A program made the translations under genes and the position numbers. From NCBI RefSeq assembly GCF_000226115.1, contig NC_016457.1:7316001-7380000 (forward strand): a stretch of DNA of 64,000 nt, read 5' to 3'. Origin of the DNA: Thermothielavioides terrestris NRRL 8126. Its lineage: Eukaryota > Ascomycota > Sordariomycetes > Sordariales > Chaetomiaceae. Below are positions 15,148 to 27,574 of the stretch, in pieces; positions within the stretch are counted from its first letter, which is position 1; every line of letters begins with the position of its first letter. The notes under the pieces are model-generated. The model made no database searches. It was not told the DNA's origin and saw only the letters and a list, made by a program, of their open reading frames with translations.

Positions 15148-17548
15148 ATGCCGCGCGACCCCTCCGCGGCCCGCCACTCCCGCTCCCAGTCCCATGACCG
15201 ACACCATCGCAGCGGCGACCGCGAGCGCCGCCACCGGCGGGGGTCCTCGGCAGCAGCCGAAGACGCGCACGCATACCAGCAGCAGCGGCGCAAGAAGCGC
15301 CGTCAAAGTAGCAGCGGCACGCCGGTTCGCGACTACCAGACCTCGGAGGACGCCGGCGGCTCGCCGCAGGTGCTGTCGGCGGCCGCGCTGGCGAGGCTGA
15401 ACTGGGAGAATGCGAAGCAGGCCGGCGGCGACAAGCGGCGAGATAGGGAACGGGAGCGGGAAAGGGAAAGAGAGCGGGAGTTGAGAAGGGAGCGGCGACG
15501 TGAGCTGGAGAGGGAACGGAACAGGCAGAGGGAAAGGAGCAGAGGCTACGAGGTCGTGGACGTCTCACCCACGAGGGAAAGAGGCGAGGATGACGATCGG
15601 CGGCATCGGGACCGCGACAGAGCAAAGAAAAAGAAGGGCCATAGGGTAGTGAGCGGTGCCGTTGTCGAAGAAGGGAGGGGTGGTGTGGGTGAAAAACCGT
15701 GGACCGGCTTGAGAGGCGGTTGGAGGGGAAGCGATGACAGCGTGTCGAGGGAAAAGGAGGACCTGTACCGCGGCAAGAAGATACCGTGGTACAAACAGAA
15801 AAAGAAACTATGTGAGTGCCGCGCTGGATGGGGAGATGGGAATGGTCTCAGCTCACAGCCGCAGGGATACTCATCGGCGTCTGCACCGTCCTGCTCATCA
15901 TCATTATCATCGTGGCTGCGGTGGTCGTCCCCAAACTCGGCTCGGATGAGGACAACGGCGACAACAGTAGCGGCAACAGTAACCTGTCGGGGATACCTGC
16001 AGGCAGCATCCCCCCGGACGCGCCGTCGTGGTTGAATCCTTTTCTCTGGAAAGACACGACCGACTTCAACCTCACATACACGACGGCGACCGTGGGCGAT
16101 TTGCCCATCATGGGTCTCAACTCAACCTGGGACGACTCTGCAAAAGCCAACGACCATGTTCCGGCGCTGAACGAAGCCTGGGGAGACTACGCGAAGCGGC
16201 CGGCACGGGGAGTCAACGTAGGCGGGTGGCTCTCGATCGAGCCCTTCATCACGCCGTCGTTGTTCAACTACGACTCCCGCCTGGGCATTGTCGACGAATA
16301 CACTCTCTGCAAGTACCTCGGCTCGCGGTGCGAGAGCGTGCTCGAACAGCACTACGCAACGTTTGTGACCGAAGATACCTTCCGGCAGATCAGGGACGCC
16401 GGGCTCGACCACGTTCGCATCCCCTTCTCGTACTGGGCGGTCCAGACGTACGACGGGGACCCGTACCTCTTCCGCACGTCGTGGCGCTACCTGCTCCGCG
16501 GCATCGAGTGGTGCCGGCGCTACGGGCTGCGCGTCAACCTCGACCTGCACGGGCTGCCGGGCAGCCAGAACGGGTGGAACCACAGCGGGCGGCTGGGCCC
16601 CATCGGGTGGTTGAACGGCACGGACGGCGCGCTCAACGCGAACCGGTCGCTCGAGATCCACGACCGGCTGTCGCAGTTCTTCGCGCAGCCGCGGTACAAG
16701 AACATCATCAGCCACTACGGGCTGGCCAACGAGCCCAAGATGACCTTCCTGCCGGTCGACGACGTGCTCGCGTGGACCGAGAGCGCGTACCGGCTGGTGC
16801 GCAAGAACGGCGTGGCGGACGCGGTGGTCGTCTTCGGCGACGGCTTCCGCGGGCTGGCCAACTGGCAGGGCGAGCTGCAGGACCTCTCCAACGCGGCGCT
16901 GGACGTGCACCAGTACCTCATCTTCAACGTCAACCAGATCGTCTTCAACCACTCGGCCAAGGTGCGGTACGCGTGCGAGGGCTGGACCCAGCAGACGCTG
17001 CAGAGCATGGACCGGGCCACGGGCTTCGGCCCCACGCTGATGGCCGAGTGGTCGCAGGCCGACACCGACTGCGCCCAGTACCTGACCAACGTCGGCTGGG
17101 GCAACCGCTGGACGGGCACGCTGGTGCAGGGCGACGCGTCGGTCGACGCCACCACGCCCCGGTGCCCGACCATGAACAGCAGCTGCAGCTGCGCGCTGGC
17201 CAACGCGCCGGCCAGCAGCTGGAGCGCCCCGTACAAGCAGTTCCTCAAGATGTTCGCCGAGGCGCAGATGTCGAGCTTCGAGAAGGGCTGGGGCTGGTTT
17301 TACTGGGTGTGGGACACGGAGGATGCGTAAGTACACCCTAGCTCTCTGTCTTCCTGTTTCTTTCCCCGTGATGACCACGGCTTCCGCTGACTTGGTGTGG
17401 TTGTTTCTTTTTTCGGTTGGACAGGCCGCAGTGGAGCTACAAGAAGGGGCTGGAGGCGGGTGTCCTGCCGGCCAAGGCGTATGAGAGGGATTTTGATTGC
17501 GACCTGTCGCAAATTCCGAGCTTCTCGGACTTACCAGAGACGTACTAG
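15148..17548 (+). CDS. exgD: Membrane-anchored glucan 1,3-beta-glucosidase (GH5, ExgD type)
   Basis: Exo-1,3-beta-glucanase acting on cell-wall glucan from the plasma membrane. Exons 15148-15811, 15859-17326 and 17425-17548 (introns 47 and 98 bp) give 751 residues. The cytosolic N-terminus (about 1-222) is highly charged, with a long Arg-Glu dipeptide run near residues 99-132. One signal-anchor helix follows (AGILIGVCTVLLIIIIIVAA, about 224-248), so the protein is type II. The GH5 domain starts after RPARGVNVGGWLSIEPFITPSLF. The acid/base glutamate is E513 in LANEPKM and the nucleophile is E618 in LMAEWSQ. N-glycosylation sequons are present in the ectodomain. The last exon gives a C-terminus ending in DLPETY. 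The layout matches Aspergillus ExgD. The first ATG is used. Confidence 0.93.
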
Positions 17549-19239
17549 AAGATATAGAGATGGGAACCCCCCTTCCCTCCCACACCCCCCGATCATCATT
17601 CTTGGATAATAAGTGGCTTTGCTCGGCGTTTTGGGAGTTAGGGTCTCCTTCCGGTCAGTCCGAGCGGTGGCGGTGGCATGTATGTACGTTGTTGATAGTC
17701 TCCAGAGGACGGGCTGAAGGGCACTTATTGCATGTAGACTGGGATTGGAAGAACGAGCAGTCGATATGTTGGGGGGCGATGCGAGAGTTGAAGGCATCTT
17801 TTGGCTGCAAATAGACGGAGGTTCAAGCTCCATGTCCAGGAGGTGTATCGCCGCCATGCCGTTGGTCTTGATCTTTGCGATTCTCCAGTTATCTGTGAAG
17901 CCCAACAGTCCGCCGGTCTCGGCTGTTCTTGGCCGGTCGCCGATTCCAATTAGAGTGGCACCTTGTCGTTTTTTCTGCACCAAGCGCAACTTACAACTTT
18001 TCGATGCTATGCCTGAATGGGACCGGGGATGTCGAATACTCAAAAGACTCAATCTGTGCTTGCGTCCAAGAACATAACTCACGAACTTACGTAGTGTAAA
18101 GGCGCTTGACTTGGTTACCCTTGGCCCTCAACTCGTCAAAGGGACGAGGCATCATCCGAGGTTTTCTTCTTGTCTTCACGACATTACGGAAGCAATCCGT
18201 CCAGGTACGCGACCCCAAAATGACCCAAGATCTTACAGCCTGGTATCGCGTATTAGTCACCTGGTGAGTTACCTTACGGAATCTGGAGGTTGACAGTCTG
18301 GAAATTAGTCATCGCTGAGCGATACTGCTTGGTTTTCTCGAGAATCCATCTCGCAAGAAGCCATCCCGCAAGTCGGGGATAACCGGCGAGCCCACGCCTA
18401 TCCCCGAGAAGTCTCGCGCCTGCAGCAAGGCGGCGAAAAGGCCACAAATTTAACGGTTTGGAATACGGAATACTTCGGTACACGTGCCAAAACCCAGTCG
18501 CCTCCGCTCGCCCCCGTCTTGTTCCCGATGGAACAATGCAGCCGGGATGGGCGACTGCCGCCCGTGCCATATCCGCAAAGCGTTAGTTAGTCGCTATAAC
18601 TCAGGTAGCTTTGCACAGTACCGGAATACCCTAGGCGATAACGATCCATCCCCATCCCATCGGGGGTTGTTTGACACCCATGGAGGGCTGATGAGTAAGG
18701 CATTGGGGAAAAGCTTTTCCCCTCGTCGCATTTACGAGATGGGCTGCAGCAAACGCCGTGTCCACCCCGGCCTTGGGCGACAGCGGCCGGCTGCTCTCGC
18801 CAGCAAGGGCGTGAGATCGCTTGGCTGGGAGTTAAAATTGCGGGCTCCATCGTGCAGAGCTTTGGAGCGAACTCCACCGAACTCCGCTGAAGAATCAGTC
18901 AGAGTCGTTCATCCGAACGAGCTCCATCCCACACTCGGAGATAGAGGCCGGGGTTGGTCAGACGCGCTTCATAAACGTCATGGCTTCCCCTGTCGTCCAT
19001 CCAGCCGTGGAATTGTTTTGACTAGGGAACGTCAACAACATCAAGTGTATCGTGTGTCTTGACCCTCTCGCCGTGATTGCAATTTTCGTTGTGAGCTTCT
19101 ACGCAGTAGCCGCGCCCGGTGATGCTCGCAGACTCGTCACGCTTCTCACATCAGCTCCATCCGCGCTCGGCGTGAGCTAACCCGAGGCCATCTGGACCGG
19201 CCCAAGAAGCACATTCACCTCAGAGAGAATTGGGACGAG
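17549..19239. other. Intergenic region upstream of MFS transporter
   Basis: 1.7 kb between the glucanase stop and the transporter start. Reading frames on both strands (for example minus 17531-18082) lack domains and splice support, and I regard them as chance. No RNA gene recognised. Confidence 0.55.
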
Positions 19240-21807
19240 ATGGCAGAAACAATGGACGAAAAGGAAAGGGAGCCCGAGTTCGGGCGAGCCAAACCCGATA
19301 ACTCGGACATGGAAACCGCCCGCGAGGGCGAAAGCCAGAGCCAGCCGGACCAGCAGCTCAAGGATGTCGAGAAAGTCAGCTCCGAGACGGGCTTCGAGCC
19401 GATCCGGCCGGGCGCAGACCAGCGCCGCCTGAGCATCGACACCATCTCGACGCTGCGGCGCGAGCGCTCCAACAACGGCTGGGGCTGCGACGACATTGAG
19501 ACCGACGCCAACGGCGGCACCATCGCGCCATACAACCACCCAGGGCCGGAGGACCACGACCCATTCGAGGTCGGCTGGGACGGCGGTGACAGTGACCCGC
19601 TCTGCCCGCGCAGCTTCTCGATCTGGCGCAAGTGGCTCATCGTCGCCATCACGAGCATCGGCTCTTTCTGTGTGTAAGCAAGCCAAGCACCTTGCCATTC
19701 CCCTCATCATCATCATCATCATCATCATCACCACATCCTCTCTCTCCCCAACAACCTGCAAGTCATGTGCTTACCCAGCCGCCGGCCTCGACACAGAACC
19801 AACGCCTCGGCCTCGTACACGGCCACGTACGGGCAGATGAACGCCGAGTTCGAGACGACGCGGCTGGTGGCCACGCTGGGGCTGTCGACCTTCGTGCTGG
19901 GCATCGCGCTGGGGCCCTTCTGGTCGCCGCTGGCCGAGTTCTACGGCCGCCGGCCCATCTACCTGTGCTCCTTCGCCGGCTTCATCGTCTGGCTGATCCC
20001 CACCGCCGTCGCCCAGAACATCCAGACCGTCATCGTCGCCCGCTTCTTCCAGGGCCTCGCCGGCAGCGCCTTCCTCTCCGTCTCCGGCGGCACCGTCGGC
20101 GACCTGTTCACCCGCGAGACCATGCTCGCGCCCATGGCCGTCTTCGCCCTCGCCCCGTTCGTCGGGCCATCGACCGGCCCCGTCGTCGGCGGCTTGATCA
20201 ACATGTACACCAACTGGCGCTGGACGCATTATGTGCTGCTGATATGGGCCGGCGTGCTGTTGTTGAGCATTGCGCTGTTCGTGCCGGAGACTTATCGTCA
20301 GTTGTTTTCTTTTCCTTTTCCTTTTACTTTTTGTTTTCTTTTTTGTTTTTGTGTTGGTTTTGTTTTGATTTTTCTCTCTTGGTGTGGCGGCATGTCGTGT
20401 TCAGGGGCTCGCAGGTTGCTGACAAACACACCCGCCGTTTAACCAGATCCCGTGCTGCTGAAGAAGAAAGCACAGCAGATCCGAAAAGCAACCGGCGACG
20501 ACAGGTGGCGGGCCCCGATAGAAAAGACCACCAGGTCCATTTCCAAAACGGTGGCCTACTCGCTGCTGCGGCCCTTCCAGATCCTCTTCTTCGAGCCCAT
20601 GGCCCTCATCCTCAACGTCTACACCGCCGTCCTCCTGGGCCTGCTGTACCTGTTCTTCGGCGCCTTCCCGCTGATCTTCAGCACCAACCACGGCTTCAAC
20701 CTCTGGCAGGTCGGCCTGACCTTCATGGGTCTGCTCGTCGCCATGGTGCTCGCCTGCCTCAGCACGCCCTTCTGGACCAAGTACCGGCACAGCCTGGTGG
20801 AGAAGCGGCGCAAGGAGACCGGGGTGCTCAAGGACGAGCCCGAGGACCAGCTCCCGCCCGTCATCTTCGGCGCCCCGCTGATCACGGGCGGCCTGTTTTG
20901 GTTCGGCTTCACCACGTATCCTGAGGTGCATTGGATCGTGCCCATCATTGGCTCTGGCGTGTTCGGTCTTGGGTGAGTACAGCGATTTTCCCTGGACAGA
21001 TTCCTTTTCTTTCCCCCTCCTTCCGATGTGATTCGCAGGCGGCGACGGGCCCACGGGATCCGGATGTCTGGCGATACCTCCTTCACAGGTCGTAGAATGT
21101 CAGAGCGAAACATGAGCTACACACCATAGTGCAAGCCACGTCAACCTGCTCCTACACCACCGTTTCAGCCCCCTTTCCTCTTTCTAGCCAATGCTTTCGT
21201 CACGGGCCGTCCGGGGGCGGCCTATCCCGTCGCGTTTTCCGTCACATCTTGCGTATCCGAGCGTCTCCAAGTATCGCGCCCCAAGTGGTTACCCGTCGCT
21301 AACCGTGGGGTGTGTCTCGCAGGATGTCGCTCGCTTTTACCGGAGTCTTCACATTTCTGGTGAGTGTACCCGAGTCCCTCCCTCCCTCTGGGCCTCCGTG
21401 AAGAGCACGGATAGCCCCGCGGCCCACGGCATCCGACTCCGGTGTCAGGGTAGTTATTGGATGAGAGATCGATGTTGACGCCTGTTCGGTGCGTTCAGGT
21501 CGACGCATACCCGCGGTACGCAGCGAGCGCGCTGGCATCCAATGCCCTTGTGAGGTGCACTTTCGCAGGTAAGCTTGGGCTCTGCTGCTGATGACGTGTT
21601 CCATATCCCAGCTTGATCTTGAGTGTGCTGACACTGGGCCCAGCCGCCTTCCCGCTGTTCGGCATTCAGATGTACGAGCGCCTTGGCTTTCAGTGGGCCA
21701 CGGCACTGTTGGCCTTCGTGACGCTCGCCCTGCTGCCGTTCCCCTACATCTTCTTCCGTTTCGGCAAGAGGATACGGGCCAAGAGCAGGTTCGCGACCGC
21801 CACCTAG
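19240..21807 (+). CDS. Major facilitator superfamily transporter, DHA1 type (polyamine/drug:H+ antiporter-like)
   Basis: Predicted plasma-membrane proton antiporter exporting drugs or polyamines. Six exons: 19240-19673, 19797-20296, 20447-20972, 21323-21359, 21499-21568 and 21644-21807, giving 576 residues. The cytosolic N-terminal tail is long (about 138 residues) and acidic. Membrane helices follow with the family signatures: the loop 2-3 motif LAEFYGRRPIYL, the R in QGLAGSAFLSVSGG, and antiporter motif C, PFVGPSTGPVVGG. The second half contains the loop WTKYRHSLVEKRRKETG and the ending LLPFPYIFFRFGKRIRAK. Exon 4 is only 37 nt, and intron 3 is long at 350 bp. The order of motifs resembles Tpo1/Flu1-type carriers, but substrate cannot be read from sequence. 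No biosynthetic genes are nearby that would suggest toxin export. Confidence 0.9.
19704..19730 (+). repeat. (ATC)n microsatellite in MFS intron 1
   Basis: About nine uninterrupted ATC triplets inside intron 19674-19796 of the MFS gene, upstream of the branch-site region. It may vary in length between strains. Confidence 0.9.
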
Positions 21808-24800
21808 GAGCGTGGGGGGCACATCGATGTGGAGACGTGGTTACGCCCGTCTCAGACCTGCCCAATGATCGAAGTGGGCGTGTTCCAGGCTGCTGCGAGC
21901 TCGGCTGTGGACTGCGCGTGGACTGCCGTGAGCGCATCGGCATCGGTAGCTGGGGAATCCGCGGCAGGCACTTGGTGGCGTCAGCCTGCGGCCGGGCGTC
22001 AATGGGATGATCCAATCGAGCTCCTTACGACGACATGAGCAAAACTCCACCTGTTCCCTGCCCTGCCAGCTTCTTGGCGCTCCCGGGAGTATAGTCATAA
22101 CCCTGTTGGGTGGCTGTTGTCTCATGCGACTGGGCGTGGTTGGCAACACAGATATGGCCTGTTGGGGCATCCGGAGCTCATCGATTTGAGTCCGGAGCCT
22201 TGTTACGGGACGAGTTGGTTGATGCAATGCCGCTGGCGAACATGGCGGGCATGGTGGGCATGGTGGAAGCGGAGAAGCCGAGGTTGGTTATGTCGTGCGT
22301 CTCCTCAAGAGACTCCGGATGATGTGCCTGTTGCCGGACAGACTCTGTTTTGGAGAACCGGCACAGTCCACAGTCTCATTGGAGCTCGATGGATGCGGAC
22401 ACTGGTTATGTACAGTCCGTGGATTGACATTGGCCGAGGAGGCCGAAGGAGATGCTGCTCAGTAATCCGGAGACTAATTTTTAATCACCCAGTCATGCAA
22501 GATGGGAGGCTGAGACAACCCCGTCTCTCGTCTGTGGTAAATCACCATTCGAGGTCTGACTTGTTGCAACGGGAATGATTGCTTGTTTCTGCTTCCGACG
22601 GTGTGTGGGACGAGGTGAGCTGGGACAGTCTATGATGGATGGATGCGTGGATAATGGGTTGTGCCATGTTGCTGTGCTGTGGGTGCAGCACTCTCTTGGA
22701 GGGCTCACTGAGCGAGCACGTGGACATGCCTGGACGAATTCCCGTCATTGAGTGAGGTAGGTGCCTAGTGCTGAACAAAAGGGTGGATTCCCTAGAGGGC
22801 AGGAAGGAAACACACTGAAGTCAGGTAACGTCACAGGAACAGCAGGTGCAGGCCATGTCGACAGCTCGGTATACCAGATACGCACCTTCCTGATGCTCAA
22901 GCAAACCGTGCGGACTGAGAGGGTTGTGTATTCCGTACTGTGCTGGGTAAGGTAAGGTAGCTGACTGCTTGGCGCATGCTCCATCGTGTCGGATTAACTA
23001 TTTTTCCAAGGGCTGAACTTTCCGCTCACGTCACCTGAAAACTTAAGGTGTGTAATTACACAGTGCGAGGCCAGGACAGTGAATGGAGCAACAGTTCCCA
23101 GCAATCAGAGCGAGAGAGTACCCACTGCCGAGCCGCATGCATGGAAGACTGGAAGACAACGCAGCAGATGCTGCTTCGATGCGTTAGGACTGAACCACTT
23201 GCGATATCCAGCTTGTTCCACGTTGTGTGCATTCGCGCGTCAGGACGCAAGAGTGCCAAGTGCGAAGTGCGAAGTACAAGATAAAAAACCCCGCAGCAAG
23301 CGGCAAGGAGGAAGCTGCAAGGAAGCTTAAGCTCGGCTCAACTGCACAGTGCACAGAGGAGCTATGCCACTGCCCGCCTCGACTGAACGACAGTCTTCCA
23401 CAAGCCCAAGGAAGGGGGGCCAAACCACACCAGCCGAATCTAGCCCGATCCATGGAATGAGGAAAGAGCACACGACCACCCATCGCAGCTGGTTCTTCCC
23501 ACACAATCGCCATTGCGAACAAGACCAGGTGCGCCTGGTCGGTAATGGCTTCGACGTTCAATTCTCACCTCCCATCCAGTCCGCCCCACCCTGGACTGCC
23601 TTCAGTACAGATTACGATCCCCACCTGGCAGTGTTCCCATTCTGCGAACCCGCTGGATCACGGTACTTTCCAGCGCACCTTACGTACCTTCGACGACTTC
23701 GCCTCAGTCATATTGCAGCTTGCCGACGACGTCAGCGCGTGACGATAGCCGATCACGGAGATTGCGACAGTCTGGACACCCACGGAGGAGGAGGAGGAAA
23801 AGGAATGGGAGGGCCGTGGGGGGAGGTGCTGGTCACGGACATCCCACCTCCAACCACCCAGCACCAACCACCAAAGAGGCGACGTATGTCGCTGGAGAAA
23901 GTCGACGCACCGCAAAAGCCACGCGTTTCGAAAGTCCGCTTCCGCACCAATTAGCCTCGGATCTGCGCTGCGGCGAGTTCAACCCGGCAGGCCCCATACC
24001 ACCGACACCTGCGCCAAGGCCTCGCACAAGCATACCTGCGCAGTGCTACCCGCGCAGTGCTCAGTGGGCGTTGACGGCTAGTCGCAGGTTGAATGCCTTC
24101 CTATCACTCCTGTGCGACGCGCAATTGCCAGCGCTCGAGAGCCTCTCCGGACCGCGCCAGGACCCTATCCGCCGCTGCGTGACTCGACCGCCTCTGCGCA
24201 ACCATAAGCACCGTCGCGCCCCTCAGCGGCCCAGCTTCCGTTAGGCCCGCCTGGACGGTGGCGCTCCGGCTGTTGCACAGGGACCATCTGCGATCAATTT
24301 CCCCGAGCCAATTGGCAGGAGCACCAGGAGAGCTGCTGGAGGAGGATACGAGACAGCCGCTGTCGCTGTGTATCGGGCCTCGTCAGCTGCCACGAAGCAC
24401 ACCCCCTTTTGTCTTGGGCTGACGATCAACGCTCCTTATTGCGGGAGCCCATAGGGTGCTCTGCTGAAGGGCAGAAGGGGGGAAAAAAGAACGAAAGCTT
24501 TAGAAAGCCACCGAGAGCCTTGGACGCTCCATCCTGTGTCGCAGGGCCTCGTCGTCGCTCTTCGCTGCCGTCCAGACGCCTCAGTAAGACGATCAGGGAG
24601 TTCGTGTCATCCACTCCCTGAGCGCACACCGTGCTGCGCTGCCCGCTTCCGTGCCTCTCTCAGCTCGCCAGAGCTCTCTCTACCTTGGCACCTCAGGCGA
24701 CGTGCAGCGCCCCAATCACTTGCCGTGGTGGTGCCACCGCTGTGATACTGCTGCAGGATCCTTCAGGCGCTCCTCATCTGCTCCTCCCTTTTTCAAAGCC

Positions 24801-24894
24801 TTATCCCGGAGCCGAGCCGGCCCTGGTTTGACCTGGGCGCTCCTGCATTGCTGCGCTGTCCTTACTGGTCGGGTCGTATATAAGCTAGGGCACA
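21808..24894. other. 3.1-kb gene-free region upstream of acuK
   Basis: No protein-coding or RNA gene is supported. The region carries a GGTAAGGTAAGGTAG element at 22946-22960 and a TATA-like box at 24877-24884. The promoter of the AcuK gene and the 3' end of the MFS gene must lie here. Confidence 0.55.
24877..24884 (+). promoter_or_regulatory. TATA-like box just before acuK
   Basis: The sequence TATATAAG starts 18 bp before the first in-frame ATG of the AcuK gene (24895). If it is a real TATA box, transcription would begin downstream of that ATG, and the in-frame ATG at 24940 (context GCGCCATGT) would be the functional start. Sequence alone cannot decide this. Confidence 0.4.
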
Positions 24895-27218
24895 ATGCCG
24901 GAAGACGGTGTGCATTCCGGGCCTGAGGCTCCCGGCGCCATGTCGGAGAGCGAGAACGAGTACGACGAAAACGAGCAGTTCACCAAAGAGGAGGACGACA
25001 AGATGGCGGATCAGAGTGCCACTTCGGAAGGCGCCGAGGCTAGCGGCGAGGTCAAAAAGAAGTATGACCCGAAAGACCCCTTGCGGCCTCGCAGGAAGAA
25101 GGCCCGGCGGGCCTGCTTCGCCTGCCAGAGAGCCCACCTGACTTGCGGTAAGCCTGCTTCCCCAGTCCGTGGTGTTTGTTCCTTCCTCCAGCCCCTCCTG
25201 GAACCGGGAGTGCCGGCGTTCAGTGCCCGTTGTCGCGGTGTGATGTGATGGGCCTGCCCTTTCACCCGTTTACTCCTCCGCCCGGTGCGGCGAGGCTAAG
25301 GCACGTCCACGAACGGTTATTCGTTAGCTGACGGGCGGCTTAGGGGACGAGCGGCCATGTCAGCGGTGCATCAAGCGCGGGCTGATGGATAGCTGCCAAG
25401 ATGGAGTGAGGAAGAAGGCCAAGTATCTGCACGATGCGCCCCCTGAGGCGTTAAGGCCGGTCCTGGGTCCGAACTATAACCCAAACCCGACGCCGCCACG
25501 GCAGAACGACCCCCGCCATCCCAGCATCTCGGCTTCGGAGGCATCCTCCGCCGCGGGGACCTTCTTCTCGCAGCAGTCCTCCACTCAGTTTCCCCTCTTC
25601 TCTAACGCCCAGACCCCGATGGGGACCATGGCGGAGTCTATTCCGTTTGCGAGCCAGCAGTCGCCCGTATCCCCATCCTTCCAGACATCAAGCAACTCAC
25701 AAATGGGGGGTTTGAATGTGCCGCCTGTGTCGAGCCCCATGACAAACTTCGGTGCCCTACCGTTCGACCCGAGCGATCCAAACATCTTCAACTTCAACCT
25801 CGAGGGACTCAACTTCGGCAGCCAGTATGGCGCCATGGAATTTGGGATGCTGGGGCACATGTCATCCGGTGCTGCCGAGACGCCTCCGCAGGATAACACG
25901 ATGCCACAGTCCGCGAGCGGCAGCCTCGGCTATGGGCCCGGCGTGTTCGCCAACGGCGTCAACCAGTTCGACCTGCTCGACGGTTTCCTCGGCTTGGACG
26001 CCAGCCAGAACGGCGTATATTCCCAAGGTAACCTACAGCATGGGCTCCCACACGCTTATGCGATAGCTGCAGCCCCCGGCAGCGCCCAGAGTCCCAGTAC
26101 CGACAATAACAGTCCGCAACCAACCACGCTTGGATTCGATGGCTCTCCCACCATGGCAACCTTCGCCTCGACGTCGGGGTCGACCAATAAGCCAGCAAGC
26201 CAGGCGCGACCATCCACCAGACAAGCAAGCGCCCTGGCCAAACTTGGCCAGCAGTCGATCCTAGGGAAGCGCGACAGGGACCCTTCTTTTATCTACGACT
26301 CAGTCAAAGAACCGTTCGGGTACGTTGCGAGCTTCCACAGGCTCTTCAATCTCATCCAGAGCCGGTTCTCGGCGGCACACGCGTCGCGCATCGCAAAGTC
26401 GCTGGCTAGCATCCGGCCGTCCCTGTTGGCGTCAACAAGAAACTTGACAAGGCAAGACCTGGTCTTCATGGAGAAGTACTTTCAGCGGTCGCTGTTCGAG
26501 TACGAGGAGTTTATGCATCAATGCTCCAGCCCGACGCTCGCCTGCAGACGGACCGGCGAAGTGGCAGGCGTCAACAAGGAGTTTACGGCGCTGACAGGGT
26601 GGACCAAGGACGTCCTGCTCGGCAAACAGCCGAATCGCAACGTCAACCTGGGAGGCGCGGCGGCCGGCAACGCGAGTTCCAAGGGGCGGGTCGGGCTCGC
26701 AACTCCGCGGCTGAAGAGTCTCAACGCCGAGTCCCTCGGGTCCACGGACGGCCCGCAGCCGGTCTTCCTCGCCGAAATTCTGGACCACGACAGCGTCGTC
26801 GAGTTCTACGAGGACTACTCGCAGCTCGCCTTCAACGACAGCCGAGGCCACAAGACGCGCAAGTGCCGCATCTTGAAGTATCGGCCGCCGGACAAGGAGG
26901 ACGGGGCGGGCGAAGGCACTGCCAGCGAGCAGACGCCGCAGAAGGATCCGCGGGATAGCATTCTGAGCAACCGTGTGGCCAAGATCGACGGCGAGCACGG
27001 GATATCGAAGCTGGAGCGCGACGGCAAGTTGGAATGCAGCTACACGTGGACCATCAAGCGCGACATGTTTGATATGCCCATGTTGTTCATCATTAATGTG
27101 AGTGGATCTTCGTGGTGTCCGAAGCTCTTGGTCCTGTCATGTTGGCTAACGCTGATGTGTTTACTTCTCGCAGTTCCTTCCATGCTATTATCTGAACCAT
27201 AACCAATTGGCCGTGTAA
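24895..27218 (+). CDS. acuK: Transcription activator of gluconeogenesis, AcuK/ERT1 family
   Basis: Zn2Cys6 regulator activating gluconeogenic genes (PEP carboxykinase, fructose-bisphosphatase) during growth on non-fermentable carbon. Exons 24895-25147, 25344-27097 and 27174-27218 (introns 196 and 76 bp) encode 683 residues. The zinc cluster has cysteines 74, 77, 84, 90, 93 and 102 in the family-typical context [16 protein letters not shown], followed by [18 protein letters not shown]. Intron 1 splits the cluster after the third cysteine. A long Ser/Pro/Asn-rich middle (about 120-390) precedes a PAS-like domain from about 473 ([19 protein letters not shown]) and the C-terminus [15 protein letters not shown]. 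The start could instead be Met16 at 24940, given the TATA-like box close upstream. The gene is convergent with riboflavin kinase. Family assignment is firm; AcuK rather than its partner AcuM is an inference from the zinc-cluster region. Confidence 0.92.
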
Positions 27219-27574
27219 ACGGAGCATCCATGCATTTTCGGATCGGAAAAGAAAAGGACACGCAAAAACGGGTTGCATTTCACGGTGTCGGGCAAAATTG
27301 GGATTCAGATACCTCAGCAGTGTATTTTGTGAGCATTTTCTTCCCTGGACCTTCAGCCCCAGGCATAGGGCTGGGCCGAAATCGAACATGTCTACGGAAT
27401 ATTGTTCATGCCATCATCGTCGTGATGCTCATTAGGGCCGCTGCTCGGCCTGCTGCACGGCCTAGGAAGCACACGCCGTCTAACTACCTATATCCATCCA
27501 GGACTCCCAGGTTCCCCCGTCTATACACACCCAGCTTCGTCGCCCCAACCGACACCCCTCCCTCCCACCAACCC
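27219..27574. other. Convergent 3' gap between acuK and FMN1
   Basis: 356 bp between two stop codons facing each other. It is pyrimidine-rich on the plus strand toward 27600, and no gene is seen. The 3' untranslated regions of the two genes may overlap here. Confidence 0.5.

Noticed and set aside
16028..17341. 437-codon plus frame and a 487-codon minus frame over the GH5 gene
   Set aside because: Both overlap the exgD exon with its catalytic motifs; they are Arg/Pro/Ala/Val-rich shadows of GC-rich codons.
18484..19062. 192-codon plus frame before the MFS gene
   Set aside because: Begins at GTG, has no domain and shows no codon or splice evidence.
15148..21807. Secondary-metabolite or toxin cluster around the MFS transporter
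   Set aside because: Neighbours are a cell-wall glucanase and housekeeping genes; no synthase, P450 or cluster regulator is present.
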